Notes: generated by a model from the sequence alone, not told the origin. DNA of 64,000 nucleotides from Candidula unifasciata (GCA_905116865.2 CAJHNH020007590.1:218501-282500); one strand, 5' to 3'. Shown: positions 1 through 12,952, counted from the stretch's first letter. Translations and numbers: made by a program.

Positions 1-1058
<1,058 letters not shown>

Positions 1059-1382
1059 AAATTAATAACAAGTTTCTTCATGAAAGGCTTAGCGTTTTAA
1101 AATAGAGGAGAGTCATTATCTGTGAAAACAAATAAATGAATTGAATGGCATGTTCAAAATCGTCAATTCGTTTACTGAACAACTTTGATTATAGTTAATT
1201 AGAAACTTGTTGAGATGTCGGTTGAAAAATGACAGCAAATGTTTTCTAAAGTTCCAGTCAAACAAGAGGTTAGATTCTGCGCATTGGGAGAGCTGAAAAC
1301 AAGATAACTAGAATGTGCTTGCACTGGAACACACCGGGTCAAAACTATAAAGGCAGACAAAACAAAACACCGACACACATGA

Positions 1383-1499
1383 AGACACACACTACACGCG
1401 CACACACACACACACACATACTACACACACACACTACACGCACAAACCCACTACACGCACACACTACACACACACACTACACACACACACACTACACGC
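1383..1499. repeat. (CA)n-rich microsatellite with CTACA interruptions
   Basis: Imperfect CACACA and CTACAC repeats. The flanks 1059-1382 and 1500-1790 hold nothing I recognise. Confidence 0.9.
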
Positions 1500-1794
1500 C
1501 GTGAAAAGGGAACAAGAGAAACAATACTAGGGCAGGGGTGCCCACACAAAGAAAACATTGAAGGAAAGTGACTCGTTTAGGGACTCAGCAACATACTTCT
1601 GGTGGTGGCTTAAGGGTATTTAGCCTTGCTTAAATGTGTAATGATAATCTCTAATATTATTATATACCGAGTTGTTTGTTTTAGTATCCAGAAGCCATGC
1701 GTTGTTAACCCTTAGGCTCGGTATTATGGATATCGCAACCTTTCGGCCTTGATTGCATTTTAAATACCGTAAATTTGGGAGAAAATGTGGCTTT

Positions 1795-1892
1795 CCTGCC
1801 TACCCCCGGGATTGAACCCGGACCACAAGGAGTTCGTCACCCGGTCTCCGCGCAATCTGGTTTAGCCAATTACGCTAAAGAGCCCGCCATAC
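1795..1892 (-). mobile_element. tRNA-derived SINE head or tRNA relic
   Basis: The minus strand has an A-box-like TAGCGTAATTGG and a B-box-like GGTTCAATCCC about 55 nt apart, as in tRNA promoters. The acceptor ends do not pair, so it is not called a tRNA gene. Confidence 0.5.
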
Positions 1893-1905
1893 CGAGTGGT
1901 TAAAA

Positions 1906-1907
<2 letters not shown>

Positions 1908-1990
<83 letters not shown>

Positions 1991-1997
1991 TATATAC
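1908..1997. repeat. (AT)n microsatellite
   Basis: A short A run followed by about 38 TA units. Confidence 0.97.
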
Positions 1998-2154
1998 ATA
2001 TACATTAAAATAATATTAAATTAATATACAAATACTGAAAACCACTTCTATTCATGATTAGGGAGGGGATGGAGTTCCTTAGCACATCCACTCCCCTCCC
2101 CCACTTCTGAAGTGGGGGTACATGATTCCTGGCACGACCACTTTTTTTTTTTTT

Positions 2155-2350
2155 TTTAAGCCGTGGCAGTTCTGCCAGGCGGTGGCCGTTGCATTTTTGC
2201 TCCATTTGTAGACTGGAAGGATATAGTTTCGTCACCCAGCTTCTGAGTTGAGTGCATGGTGTGACACTGTGAGCTACGAGTGTTTTTCGTTGGCACAGGA
2301 GCGGAGCAACAATGGGGTGACCCGTTTGCTATGATGCTGAAACTAGGATT
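2155..2350. mobile_element. Dispersed repeat (family also at 39.8, 45.4 and 52.4-52.9 kb)
   Basis: Shares phrases such as gtgacactgtgagct, ttcgttggcacaggagcgga and ggtgacccgtttgctatga with the other copies. No coding. Class unknown; probably a SINE or LINE tail. Confidence 0.5.
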
Positions 2351-3685
2351 ACTAGATTACCAGATGATTCCTGAGCTCCCAGGTTCTAAAGTCACTTGGA
2401 AAGGGGAAGAAGAGATAATGGGCCAATATAACTGACAACATATACTGCAATGTGGCACATCGAAACGAGAAGAGAACACTTTGTTATCGAAGGGTAGTGA
2501 GAGGTGTTTACAGCTGACATACCCAAATCATTGTGCCCAGTTTGATCCTGTATGGCTTAATCTCTCAACGCAGAGCGTTTAGTTGACCTCTAAGAGCCTT
2601 GAAATATGCACAAAACTCCGTAGCTCCAGCGACCACCCAAATGGATGTCTAAAATATGAACTCGCGCGAACCGTAGAAAGGAACTCGGACGCGAATTTAT
2701 AATTTTCATAGCACGAGACAAAAGTCTGAACTCTGTCACCTCACTGAACGTTGTAAAATGTGAGCGAGACAGTGCAAACGTAAGACATGAAAAGTGCGTC
2801 TAGGCGGGAGACTTTGTTGTTCAGCCTGAATGATAGTCGAACCTGTGTGTTTAAAGGACATCCTAATATTTTTAATAGCTTTAGATTTGACCCACGCTGA
2901 AAAAGCCTCATAACTAAAAGTCCTTACTGTGGAACCCACTGTGTCAATGGAATAAAGGGGGAGGGCGGGGAATGTGGAGAAGGGAATTATTGAATGCTTT
3001 GAGATGAGTACACTCAAACCACTTGGCGTGAGTTTGTTAAGAGCCCATTCTCTATTATGCGATAAAGAGCAGCAGAAGAAAATACACGCTATAATACAAT
3101 TAAAGTTATAAAAGTAAGGAGTGCTTTCCCCTCCACAAGACGTATTGCATGTATAGTACAAGTCCCACATTCTTCGACAGATCAGACCTTGGAGGGATAT
3201 TTTTTTCACAGCTTTTACTTCCCAGTTAATTTCCCTGTTCCCATTAGTCTGGAAGCAGAGGTCTAGATAAATGGAAAACAAAATTGTCGACTCAACGGAT
3301 ATTAAAATAGAATTCAGTTCGAACCAGGAGCCAAGCTAATAGTCGCGGTGCCCCAATTGCACTTTGAGAATCACAAAATCAAGCAATAATGAAATACAAC
3401 TATACCTTACAGATGAAATACAACAAATCCGAGAAATCAACTGCGTTAACTGACACAAATTGAGGCGACGGGTGCAGGCTTTCAGCGTTGAGAGAATCTA
3501 TTTAAGACTGGGTACATGTTTTCAGCCTATTATTATAACCCAACACAAATTGTACCTGGCCTGGATTGTTTTTGTACGTTATTTTGACCGGCAAGCAAAG
3601 GGATGTAAACCATGATGGGAATATGATGTCCTCTACCAGGCCTATATTGTCAATCTACCCCGGTCTAATCCACAGTTTAAAAGCC
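2351..3685. other. No gene recognised
   Basis: Unique-looking sequence. A 181-codon minus-strand open frame (3281-2736) has no domain or motif I recognise and is not called. Confidence 0.5.
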
Positions 3686-3837
3686 TCCTTCTCCCTTTCT
3701 TCTTCTTTCTTTTCTTTTTTATGTTCTTTTTCTTTTTTTTTTCTCTTGTTCTTCTTCTTCTTCTTCTTCTTCCGCTTCTTCTTATTCTTTTTTTTTTTTC
3801 CTTTTTCCCCCTGCTGTTTTTTTTTTTTTTTTTCTTA
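3686..3837. repeat. T-rich / (TTC)n tract
   Basis: Degenerate pyrimidine tract with TTC repeats and T runs; probably the reverse-complement tail of the GAA-tailed SINE that follows. Confidence 0.8.
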
Positions 3838-3869
3838 GTCTATTTTCGCTGATTGTGAACTAAATGCGA

Positions 3870-4140
3870 AAAGTCCTGATTTTTCGTCCAAGGCCAGACT
3901 TTGGTCTTGTTACAGGATTTTAATCTTGCGTGCTCATTCTGCTTCACCGATCTCTCTTGTATGCAGACTGCTAGTTTCTTGCCTCTTAAACAGATGTGCA
4001 TTGACTTCAAATGAAACATCGGTCCTATCTACACTGACCAGATGCCCGTTGGCAAACCTGTTTCTGAGATGACCACGGAGAGGTTTAGGCAGGTCTCGAC
4101 CAGGTTGAGCCATGGCCCTGGTTCACAACCACAAGAAATA
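3870..4140 (-). mobile_element. GAA-tailed SINE family, reverse copy
   Basis: Shares ttgtatgcagactg, gcctcttaaacagatg and a distal gagccatggccctggttca phrase with copies at 10.03, 32.0, 37.4 and 44.5 kb. In forward copies the element ends in (GAA)n, and a pyrimidine tract precedes this reverse copy. Confidence 0.55.
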
Positions 4141-4212
4141 GTCAGTCACCTCTGCAACCCGTTTTACAATGATAATTATACATTCACTAATTCCGTCCTT
4201 TTCAGGACGTCA

Positions 4213-4398
4213 TTTTTTGTTATTTGAAGCCCTACCCTGGCTTTTGCCGGGGGCCGCAATATAGGCAGGCCATAAATATGGCCAAATGTCTGAACGCGGT
4301 TTCTGGGACCTATCCACGGTGATCCTCACCCACATGGTGGCACTTTGTGTCATCGGGTGTTTATCGCTTGTGTATTGTCCTGGTGGGGTAGAAAGTCA
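4213..4398. mobile_element. Short interspersed element, family with copy at 8632-8830
   Basis: About 190 bp shared with the second copy: tttgaagccct, gggggccgcaat, ccataaatatgg, cggtttctgggacct, gtgtcatcgggtgtttatcg. Class unknown. Confidence 0.65.
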
Positions 4399-4446
4399 GT
4401 CAGTCCCGTTTTAAAGCCTACAGTTTAACTGGCGTGAAGATCAACT

Positions 4447-4650
4447 CCTTTTTTAGTGAACAAAGAAGAAGGAGAAGAAAAAGAAGAGAAGGAGTAAGAG
4501 GAAGAGTAGGAGAAGAAGAGGGAGTAGGAAACGGAGCAAAATGAGAAGAAGAAGAATGAAAAGAAGAAGAAGAAGAAGAACAAGAAGAAGAAGAAGAAGA
4601 AGAAGAAGAAGAAGAAGAAGAAGAAGGAGGAGGAGGAGGAGGAGGAAGAA
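4447..4650. repeat. (AAG)n/(AGG)n purine tract
   Basis: About 200 bp of AAG, GAG and AGG units. Long poly-Ser, poly-Phe and poly-Leu frames on the minus strand are artefacts. Confidence 0.95.
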
Positions 4651-4822
4651 GGAGGATGAGGAGACACGCAGTCCGTAATCTGAAGCCGCAATGTACAGAC
4701 GGGAAGCACACAAAAAAACAAAAAACAAACAAATTGGAGCAACTAGGGTTATCGGGTTTAACAAAAACAACCATCTAGCTATATCACCTGTGTGTTTGGC
4801 AGGAAAGGTCAATGGATTCTTG

Positions 4823-5240
4823 GGCTATCCTCCGAATAACGGTCCCAAATTATCGAGGCCGAAAATATACCCTAACAGGGCCTCAGTCACATGTAAATTG
4901 CGGGCCTCTTTCGGACGACTATACCGCCACCGCCGAGAGTATCTCCCATCGCCGCGCGTAGCGAGGGGGGGGGGGGATAAACTAGATGGCTGGGACTCAC
5001 GAGCAAATAAAATAAAGGAAGCTGCAGGAGATGCGGTAGCTGCTGCTTGTGAGTCCCAGCCATCTAGTTTAGCCTCACTCTCGGGAGAAACTCTCTGCAG
5101 TGACTTTAACTCGGCGGAAGTTTTTTTCGCGGTATGCTGTGTGATCGCCGGAAAAAGGCCCGCCATTTACATGTGACTGAGGCCATGCTAGGGTATATTT
5201 TTGGCCTCGAAAATTTGGAACCGTTATTCGGAGGATAGCC
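4823..5240. mobile_element. Palindromic non-autonomous DNA transposon (element A)
   Basis: 418 bp with near-perfect terminal inverted repeats of about 75 bp starting GGCTATCCTCCGAATAACGG. It is flanked by identical 8-bp direct repeats GATTCTTG (4815-4822 and 5241-5248), the expected target duplication. The centre (4979-5073) forms a second hairpin whose arms contain agatggctgggactcac. No transposase. The 8-bp duplication fits hAT, P or Merlin-type elements; which one is not settled. Confidence 0.9.
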
Positions 5241-5248
5241 GATTCTTG

Positions 5249-6751
5249 AGCCTGGAGAATTCAGATCGAAAGGCTAGTCCAATCGCACGAACTGTGTGTT
5301 GTATTTTTTTTTTTAAACCCCAAAAGGACAAAGCCACGCTTATCACCATACTGATGACTTAAACCCGTGTTTCCCTATATACCGGGTACCATGACAGAGA
5401 CCACTTGCCTTGTCTTGGTTGAGAAAAGCACTCAGAGAAACACAATAAATACTTTCCAGTTTTACAGCACAGGACAGGATGCCATCAACAAAGTTAGACG
5501 CTGCAAATTAAATACCTCACAGAGACAGAGAAAAAATGGACTATGCTACCGTGATGGGATGAAGAGATTGAAATTACATGATTGGTAAACAGACAGGCTG
5601 TCAAAGTGTGGCAGAAGGCCAAGAAGATAGCACGTCACAGTCTGAGTTCCTGAGTGACCAGAAAGATAAAGTCAATAAGACAACGATGGCTTTGAGCTAT
5701 GTGCAAGGCAGGTCAAGAATGAGAAATGGGATGGGATCATACACAAACAAGTTGCAGCATATCTAGTATTTACACACACAATCTGAAGATGCTAAAAATG
5801 TATTTGTCTCAATGTTCCTATTATTTATATAACCGACCTTAGAGACTTTATATCTCGGCTTAAAACTGACGTAAAGACTTGAATCAGGCACTGTTGGATT
5901 GCATTTTTCAACAGCTATTAGTTTATGTCAGCTGCATTATTAGAAAATTCTGAAAACTTGACTAAAGTACCTACCAGTACTTGTCAGTGCGAGGCAACTA
6001 ATTTTTTTTTATTTTACTGTTCTATGTTCATTAAAAACTAACAACAATCTAAACTAAAACAGAACCATTTTGTGTGTTCAGCGCATTAGTTTACGATTCT
6101 CTCTCACCTGTAAATTTAGTTAAATTAACCATACTCATAGAACAACCCCAGGTAAGTGTTCGATCGTATTTGCCCTAACTCGTTGTTTAAGTAAAATAAA
6201 CACCACGATTTTAAAAATACGAACTTACGCTCTACAAAACAAACTGCAGAAAACTATCGCTTCACTTTAACAAATGCACGAAACAAACATTATTCAGTAG
6301 CAAACATCCTGTGGTAACGTTTGCAGGCAACAGCACGCTCCACAATGCACTGGCATTAGCAGATGTCGCTGATAGGTTTTTTATGCTGCCCTATAAAGCA
6401 GGGGAGAATATCGATTGTTCTACGGCGGTGCAAACAAACTTCTGACTGGTCTTCTGGTTTCTTACTAGTTAAATTTGATAATCAATGATTGCAGAGAGCA
6501 GATAGTATTGAACTGCTGAGAGAAGAAAGTATTGAACCTTGTTGCGTTAATTTTCGTTAACGGATTCGACACACACAACTATTCTTGTTGCGTTATAGTT
6601 CCCTGGTGGGGTTCAGCTGTATTCAATATTTTGTGCAGAGAATTTAAAAACACATTCAAGGATGTCATTTTAATCTAGAATAAAAAAAGATACCAAAGAG
6701 ACCCATTTGTAGCGTATAAAAAAGATAGTACGAGAGTTGCACCGTGGATGT
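5249..6751. other. No gene recognised
   Basis: A/T-rich unique-looking sequence; only short frames without motifs. Confidence 0.5.
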
Positions 6752-7254
6752 AACTAGGGCCAGGTGGAAGTGAATAGAGTCTCGTGGTAGTGATTGGGGC
6801 CTTGTAAAATTTACTGGAGCCTCGCTGAAGTGACTGAGGCCTCGTTGAAGTGACTGGGGCCTGGTGGAAGTGACTGGGGCCTGGTGGAAGTGACTGGGGC
6901 CTGGTGGAAGTGATTGGGGCCTGGTGGAAGTGACTGGGGCCTGGTGGAAGTGACTGGGGCCTGGTGGAAGTGACTGGGGCCTGGTGGAAGTGACTGGGGC
7001 CTGGTGGAAGTGACTGGGGCCTGGTGGAAGTGACTGGGGCCTGGTGGAAGTGACTGGGGCCTGGTGGAAGTGACTGGGGCCTGGTGGAAGTGACTGGGGC
7101 CTGGTGGAAGTGACTGGGGCCTGGTGGAAGTGACTGGGGCCTGGTGGAAGTGACTGGGGCCTGGTGGAAGTGACTGGGGCCTCGTTGAAGTGACTGGGGC
7201 TTGATGGAAGTGACTGGGGCTTGATGGAAGTGACTGGGGCCTGATGGAAGTGAC
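6752..7254. repeat. 20-bp minisatellite, about 25 copies
   Basis: Unit ctggtggaagtgactggggc. The central 17 units (6841-7180) are nearly identical, while both edges are degenerate, as expected of an array that homogenises in the middle. Frames on the minus strand are repeat artefacts. Confidence 0.97.
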
Positions 7255-7489
7255 TCTCTTATATTCCCACATGTAGCAGTGAGTGCAAATATCCACCAGC
7301 AACGAACCTTTATTATGGAACAATTATTCTGGAAGATAAACGTCTTATTTCCCTTATTTTGTTGGCTGACCACCAAACATATGGGCTAGCAATAGCACCA
7401 GATATGCAGCAGCAAAGATCCCTAGCTCTTAGATAATGTAAAAATTAAAAGAGTCCTTTTTCCACGCTTTCAGAAGATTAGGCGTTTAG

Positions 7490-7915
7490 TGCTGGATCTA
7501 TATTTTAGAGATCAACTGGAAATAGGTGGGTGATGTGCTCAACAGCACACCGGCTGCCTTTACCTCCCAGGACCTTTCCTGGAATCTATTTGAAGCTGGA
7601 AGCCAAGGTCATTTTTGAAAGAAGAAAAAAAATACCGGCTCCATTCGGATTGTCAGCTCTGTGGCTAAGTCGATGCGAACGCTTCATAATACCGGGATGC
7701 CGAGTTCGATCCCAGCCGCTGGCCATGCGCCTTGCGTTGGTTTCAACAGTGGTATCAAGAAAGACGACCGTCTAGAAAGCAATGGCAAACTACTGGACGT
7801 AAATTTGGTTCTGCAAACGTTCTGTAATTGATACGCAACTAACCTAACCATTCAGATTTGAACCCAAGATCTTTAGCTCCATATGTCAGAGTCTAGCCGC
7901 TACACCATGGCTACA
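7490..7915 (-). mobile_element. tRNA SINE split by another SINE (nested insertion)
   Basis: 7490-7640 has the body phrases ggctgcctttacctcccagga and aaggtcatttttgaaag. 7857-7915 is its head with ttgaacccaagatctttagc and ctagccgctacacca. Between them lies a second SINE (7650-7847). Confidence 0.7.
7650..7847 (+). mobile_element. tRNA-derived SINE (family with copies at 13.65, 21.1 and 49.0 kb)
   Basis: The head has A box TGGCTAAGTCG and B box GAGTTCGATCCC. It ends gatacgcaactaac. Flanked by ccattcgga (7641-7649) and ccattcaga (7848-7856), a 9-bp duplication with one mismatch. It sits inside another SINE. Confidence 0.8.
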
Positions 7916-8494
7916 GTCTAGACATTGTGTAACAACATGTTATCACGACACGAACGCTCTTTAAACAAGACTAGTTGTTTACAAATAACAGTCGGTTAAC
8001 ATGACACGCAGTTACCGCGAAAATTGGAGCACGGAATAGAATGAACGATAAACACACTCGGGTGTCCTAATTCCGTGTTTGTTTTTGACGTATGAACATT
8101 CTTGGTCATGTACTGTAATAAGCCATTAATCTACAGACATCTCCGCAACAAATGTTGGTCTGTTTGGGTTAATAACAACTGCGATTTAGCTCCACGTTTG
8201 TCTCCCCAAACAGAGTAGGTCACGTTCCATTGACAAATGTGTTGGTCTACTTTCCTACAGGTTACGGGTGTTCCGCTCTGTTGTTTGCTTTCTGGGTTGT
8301 CTTGCATTAAATTTTTTATTACAAGAAAGTGAATGCCTGTGAAATAGGTTTTATCACTCTCTAAAGAGGTTTGTATTAGACCCAGTTTGTCGATGTTTTT
8401 GAAGTGTTAAAAGCACTGGCATGCTGAATTATACAACACGCGATATCAAAGCCATTGCGGAACACTCCCGTTAACTTGTGCCAAGGTCAGGTGA
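7916..8494. other. No gene recognised
   Basis: Unique-looking sequence without motifs I recognise. Confidence 0.5.
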
Positions 8495-8499
8495 CTCCG

Positions 8500-8575
8500 G
8501 GTCGACCAATAAGAAGTGAGCTGGGCTGAAGATCGACCAATCAGAAGTGAGCTTTTGTGTAAGAGTGTATAAATG
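8500..8575 (+). promoter_or_regulatory. Orphan Pol II promoter-like block (two CCAAT boxes and TATA)
   Basis: Two copies of a tcgaccaat(a/c)agaagtgagct-type phrase put CCAAT at 8506-8510 and 8537-8541. TATAAAT follows at 8568-8574. Spacing is as in compact, histone-like promoters. No gene follows: an interspersed element begins at 8632, about 60 nt after the TATA box, and no histone or other frame is seen. Confidence 0.45.
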
Positions 8576-8631
8576 GGGAGAGCAACGTCAAACTAACCGC
8601 TGATCAATCCAGTCATCTCCTTGTGAGATGC

Positions 8632-8830
8632 AATTTTTCGTTTTTTGAAGCCCTAATATGGCTCTTGCCAGGGGCCGCAATGTAGCGCGACCATAAATAT
8701 GGTCTGATGGCTAAACACGGTTTCTGGGACCTCTCCTTGGTGATCCTCATCCACATGGTTGCACCTTGTGTCATCAGGTGTTTATCGCTTGTGTGATGTC
8801 GCGGTGGGGTAAAAATCTACTACTACTATT
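8632..8830. mobile_element. Short interspersed element, second copy
   Basis: Matches 4213-4398 throughout and ends in ctactactactatta. It lies just downstream of the promoter-like block. Confidence 0.65.
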
Positions 8831-8994
8831 ACAAACTAACCCAACTGCTGACAGCAACTGTACATTCCAAAGGGAAGAAACCGATGTTCAATGTTTGACA
8901 ATATTGCTGTAATTTTAGAACATTCCCGTCTTTGTTGTAGTAGAGTCCTAGTTTTTGGGTGAGGAGAGAAAAAATCCATGGCCCCATAACAAGC

Positions 8995-9140
8995 AATAGT
9001 TTCTTATAAGGACGATTGACACCGTGTGTTGTGATTTATAACCTGACGGCGACATCTGATCTCTTCGGCCCAACGCATCCGATTTCAGCAAACCTCCATT
9101 TTGTCGCCTTTTATGACGTGCTTGTTGGAAAATGGGAGGA
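8995..9140. mobile_element. Dispersed repeat, 'gtggtttacagctaggctg' family
   Basis: Shares the order: gtgttgtgatttataacc, gacatctg, ggcccaacgcatccgattt, cagcaaacctccatttt. Other copies are at 14655, 20010, 37890, 57290 and 58730. Confidence 0.6.
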
Positions 9141-9330
9141 AAAGGTGGGGTAGGAGGGAAGGGGGAGGGGGGGGGGGCTTTATTGCTTGTGACCTTTTCA
9201 AATTAAACGGAGTTCAAAAATTTTCGCTCACCAAAACTGAGACATTGGAACTGACGCTAAGTCTTTAGGTTGTTCACGTTGTGTGAAATGGGAAACGAGT
9301 GTATGTTGTGCCATAGATAACTACCCACAT

Positions 9331-9334
<4 letters not shown>

Positions 9335-9413
<79 letters not shown>

Positions 9414-9640
9414 AGGGAGGGAGGGAGGCAGAGAGCCGATTTGTAATAACAGTTTTTAAAAACGATGGGTGTTTTCTGTCTCACACACACACACATACAC
9501 AAACACTCCGGCGCAGATACGCACGCAGACATACACACAGACACAAACTAATGCGCGCATGCAGACAAACAACCATCCACACAGCACACAGACTCACTCA
9601 CTTACTAACTTACATCACACACACACACACATCACACACT
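9335..9640. repeat. (GA)n, (GGGA)n and (CA)n microsatellites
   Basis: GA run 9335-9408, GGGA run 9406-9428 and CA-rich tracts 9482-9640. Confidence 0.95.
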
Positions 9641-9847
9641 AACATATAAGAGCGCGCGCACTCAACTAAAAGAGGGGAAAACTTCCTGAACAACAGTAAA
9701 TCGATAATTGTGAAAATTGATCATTCTAGAAGAGTGTGATATTGCGCGTCGTTGAGACCGGTGATGACGTTGATTTGAACTGTGGTGTAGACAGGGGACA
9801 CAAGCCTGGCTGCAAACAATCAGCAGTGTGAGGTGACCAGCTTAAAA

Positions 9848-10020
9848 AATGGGTTCGCCATAGTGCAGTGGCAGACGCTCGCCTGTCTTTGATTCGAATC
9901 TACATCCAGTAGGGATTTTTCTTCTTCCTCAAAACTGACCTTGACTCCAAGGATGACCTAGCCTAACATGTATAATGACATGGGAAGTAAAGGCGGCTGG
10001 TGTAGTGTGTTCTGAGTTCC
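9848..10020 (+). mobile_element. tRNA SINE copy ('tttacttcccagg' family)
   Basis: tRNA-like head ccatagtgcagtggcagacg with gattcgaatct as B box, then tgaccttgactccaagg and tgggaagtaaaggcggctgg. Confidence 0.6.
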
Positions 10021-10029
10021 CCGTGTGGG

Positions 10030-10315
10030 TACCAGGGTCCTAGTGTGGAGAGGGGAAGAACAAATCCACTGCCTCCTCAACAAGCATGTCGTAGGAGTCG
10101 ACTAAATAGGGGTGTGGTGGGATCCTTCGAAGTCGGAGTACAACTGCCTGACAGGCTAGGAACCAAGAGGCTGCATAAAATAAGCCAGATTTGTGAAATG
10201 AATGTGCACGCAACAGTTTTTGGAACAAGACTAAAGTTGAGCGATGGACGAACACCCATCATTTTGCGATGAAGTTTACCGCTGATGAACGCAAAGAAGA
10301 AGTCAATTTACGCGA
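10030..10315 (+). mobile_element. GAA-tailed SINE, forward copy
   Basis: Phrases gaacaaatccactgcctcctc, aacaagcatgtcgtagga, gacaggctaggaaccaagag and a gcaaagaagaag tail match 37380-37653. Confidence 0.65.
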
Positions 10316-11355
10316 ACATCGATAGACTCAACAGAAATATAGGGTTGATATCTTTTACTTCAGTTGCAAAAGGGAAGTGAATAAAGAAATTATAAAGAAA
10401 AAGAAAGCGGCAAGAAATACCAAGCGATACAAGTGGGAGGATAATATCCAGACAACAGCGATCGAAGCAGTCTCACAGAGTTTAAAACCACGAGGAGAGA
10501 AGAGTTTGTTGGAGGTTGTCGCATCCAACCTTTCCTGTGAAGGCGGCATCTCAGCAGCGGTGGCATCTAAAAGAGAAAACATAAACTTGAGTCTTTATCA
10601 GCGAATAAATCAACAGAAACATCTAACGGACTAGATCAGTGTTCTTCAAGCGGTGGTGAGGAGACCACTAGGGTGTGGTGGGGGGGGGGGGTGTACTGGC
10701 TGACCGTCAAACATTTCTGTCTAATCATGTCGCTGCTAAATGATTCCAGATAGCGAGGGAGTGTACACTAGAATTTGGCGCTAGAAGTATCGACGTTTGT
10801 GTGTTTATGAGGTTGGCTCTCAGGGGGTCCTTGAACCAGTTTTTCCCTGATTTGCAGGTCCGCGGGGGGTAAAAAGGACGAAAAACACTGGGCTAGATTA
10901 CAGAGAAAGGGAAACTATTTTGCTCGTCTTTTCCTGTTCCTCCGTTGATGATGCAAACATGCAGGCAGATAATAGATAGATGGACAGACAGATAATAGAT
11001 AGATGGACAGACACCAAAAAACAGACAGACGGACAGTCGGGGATCAGACAGACACACAGACAGGCAGGCAGAAAGATCATGGAGACATGTGAAACCAAAA
11101 TAAAACATGTCAGAACTGGCGTGTCAGATTAAACATTTCCACACATGACACTACTGAAAAACACAGGTCATTTAGCTAGCACAGATGAATGCACGTAAGA
11201 TTAGTCAGACCTGGCACACAAACAAATCACATGCGCAAAAATCGTGTATCGTAAACACAACCGCCGTGCAACAGCTGCAGCTGTTTAAAATGTACTGCCC
11301 TCCATCAGGGTAGGGATGCATAAATGTGACTGCTGGACAACTAAGAACACATATT
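10316..11355. other. No gene recognised
   Basis: Contains a G run at 10679-10691 and an AGAC/GATA-rich simple stretch at 10960-11080. An 85-codon frame at 10377 has no motifs. Confidence 0.5.
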
Positions 11356-11420
11356 TAATCATCATCACCATCATCCTCACGTAGCAGGTCTTTTGGAGAA
11401 TGTTGCTGACATAGCCAACT
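11356..11420 (-). mobile_element. 3' tail of an RTE-like LINE
   Basis: ATC-rich run followed by cacgtagcaggtcttttggaga, matching the 3' end of the LINE at 63290. The element ends in an ATG-type simple repeat. Confidence 0.5.
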
Positions 11421-12950
11421 AGACAAAAATATAGGTAACTTGCAAATTCTCTAAAAATTAGTGTTGCGGTTAAGAAGCACTAATCAGCATACGAAACAGA
11501 TAGACAATAACACGGCTACAAACGAAAATACACAAAATAACTTAGGTTTACAGTCAGCGCGTTCATAAAATCGCTCTCAACGCTTAAACGGTAAAGAATC
11601 TGCGGCATGCATCGTTGCTCGATTCATTATAATACATTAAATATTTTCTCGTCCACGGTTTCCCTAATGTTATGTGCCCACAGTTGTGGCGGTCAACCCC
11701 TGCCTCTTTTGCCAGGAGGCATGCCTTCGGTTACTGTTCTTTCTTCTCACAAATTAGTGTCCCGGAAACCACAGGGGTATTTATTGTTCTTTCTAAACCA
11801 CAGTGGTTTCTAATATAGCTACGGTTTCTCAGTTTTTTTTTAAATTCATAGCGCCATTTATGTATGACCGACTTTTGGTACTATAAGCCCTACAACCCTG
11901 CCCCTCCCCCACCCCCCTTTTTTGGGGGGTCCCAGTTAGGATCGTCAGCTAGGCGGACACACTTCTTTCATTCGTTGTGCTGATTCAAGAAAAGACATCA
12001 TAGCACTCGGGGCATTCTCATACTCGCTCCATCCCCGTCTTTAGCATCCAACGCAAAGTTCCAATACCAATGGTGCCAGTAGCAGTCTGGTTATATATCC
12101 GTCTTGCCTTTCCTCTGAGCGTCGAGTATCGGCTAGATCACCTCGTCACTCCCCGCTTCACCAGACCGTGATGATCAATTTGCTGTTCCCAATTGTACAC
12201 GTGCTCCTATAAAGCCATAACCACATCTGTCTTTTCATGTGTCAGTATTCCAGCAAGTTGTGCAGTTAGCCAGTCTGTCCGCTTGTTTATTTCCCAACAC
12301 AGCGGCATATCTGGAGAAAAGATCTAGACAATGCACTTCACCCAGGACCTAGGGAGTGAAGTATGTCAGTCTGCATGTTTGTTCTCATCTCCCTCAACAT
12401 GCTTCCTGAGTCAGTTACATTCATGATATATGTGTGTGTGTTTCGTGTTCTCTAGCAGCGGAAAGTTGCAGTGACCACCTCCATTCTTCAGCTGGATATT
12501 TTGGTATCAACAATTTGTGACTAGAAAATTTGCAATGTCGAGCTCCCCCTTATTTCACTGTGGTGGTGCACCTGCTTCACATATATCCACCTTGATTTAA
12601 AATCTTCTTTACTATATTCCTGAAGTTGCTAAGAACATAAGCACGTGCAAATTTTGAAGTCTATAGCCAGTCTACATTTTTGGTCACAGCCATGATCTCT
12701 GTAGCCGAGGGGCACCAGAACCTGGGGACTTAAAACACTTTGAGCACCCCCCCCCCCTACTTTCCCTGTTTCCAGACGCCAGTGTGGTACTATGCTATAG
12801 GTCGCCATGGGAACCACAACCTATGTGGGGACAAATGTGACCAGCATAATCTGCTCACATTTCTCTCAAGACTAGTTAAAGCCAGGGATACAGTTCCTCA
12901 TTTACGTAGCTCAATGCCTGGGCAGTTTTGTAGAGATCATGTGCCGCCAA
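11421..12950. other. No gene recognised
   Basis: Unique-looking sequence with short C and T runs; no domains or repeats matched elsewhere in the window. Confidence 0.5.

Positions 12951-12952
<2 letters not shown>

Noticed and set aside
1795..1892. tRNA gene
   Set aside because: A and B boxes are present, but the acceptor and anticodon stems do not pair well. A tRNA-derived SINE is more likely.
2736..3281. 181-codon minus-strand open frame as a gene
   Set aside because: No domain, no splice or neighbour support, and composition like the surrounding non-coding DNA.
4418..4812. Poly-Ser, poly-Phe and poly-Leu open frames
   Set aside because: Three frames of one AAG/AGG simple repeat.
6675..7376. 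Pro/His/Ser-rich 233-codon frame
   Set aside because: Made of the 20-bp minisatellite; the non-repeat ends carry no recognisable sequence.
9257..9649. Arg/Glu and Leu/Ser repeat frames
   Set aside because: Products of the (GA)n/(CT)n and (CA)n microsatellites.
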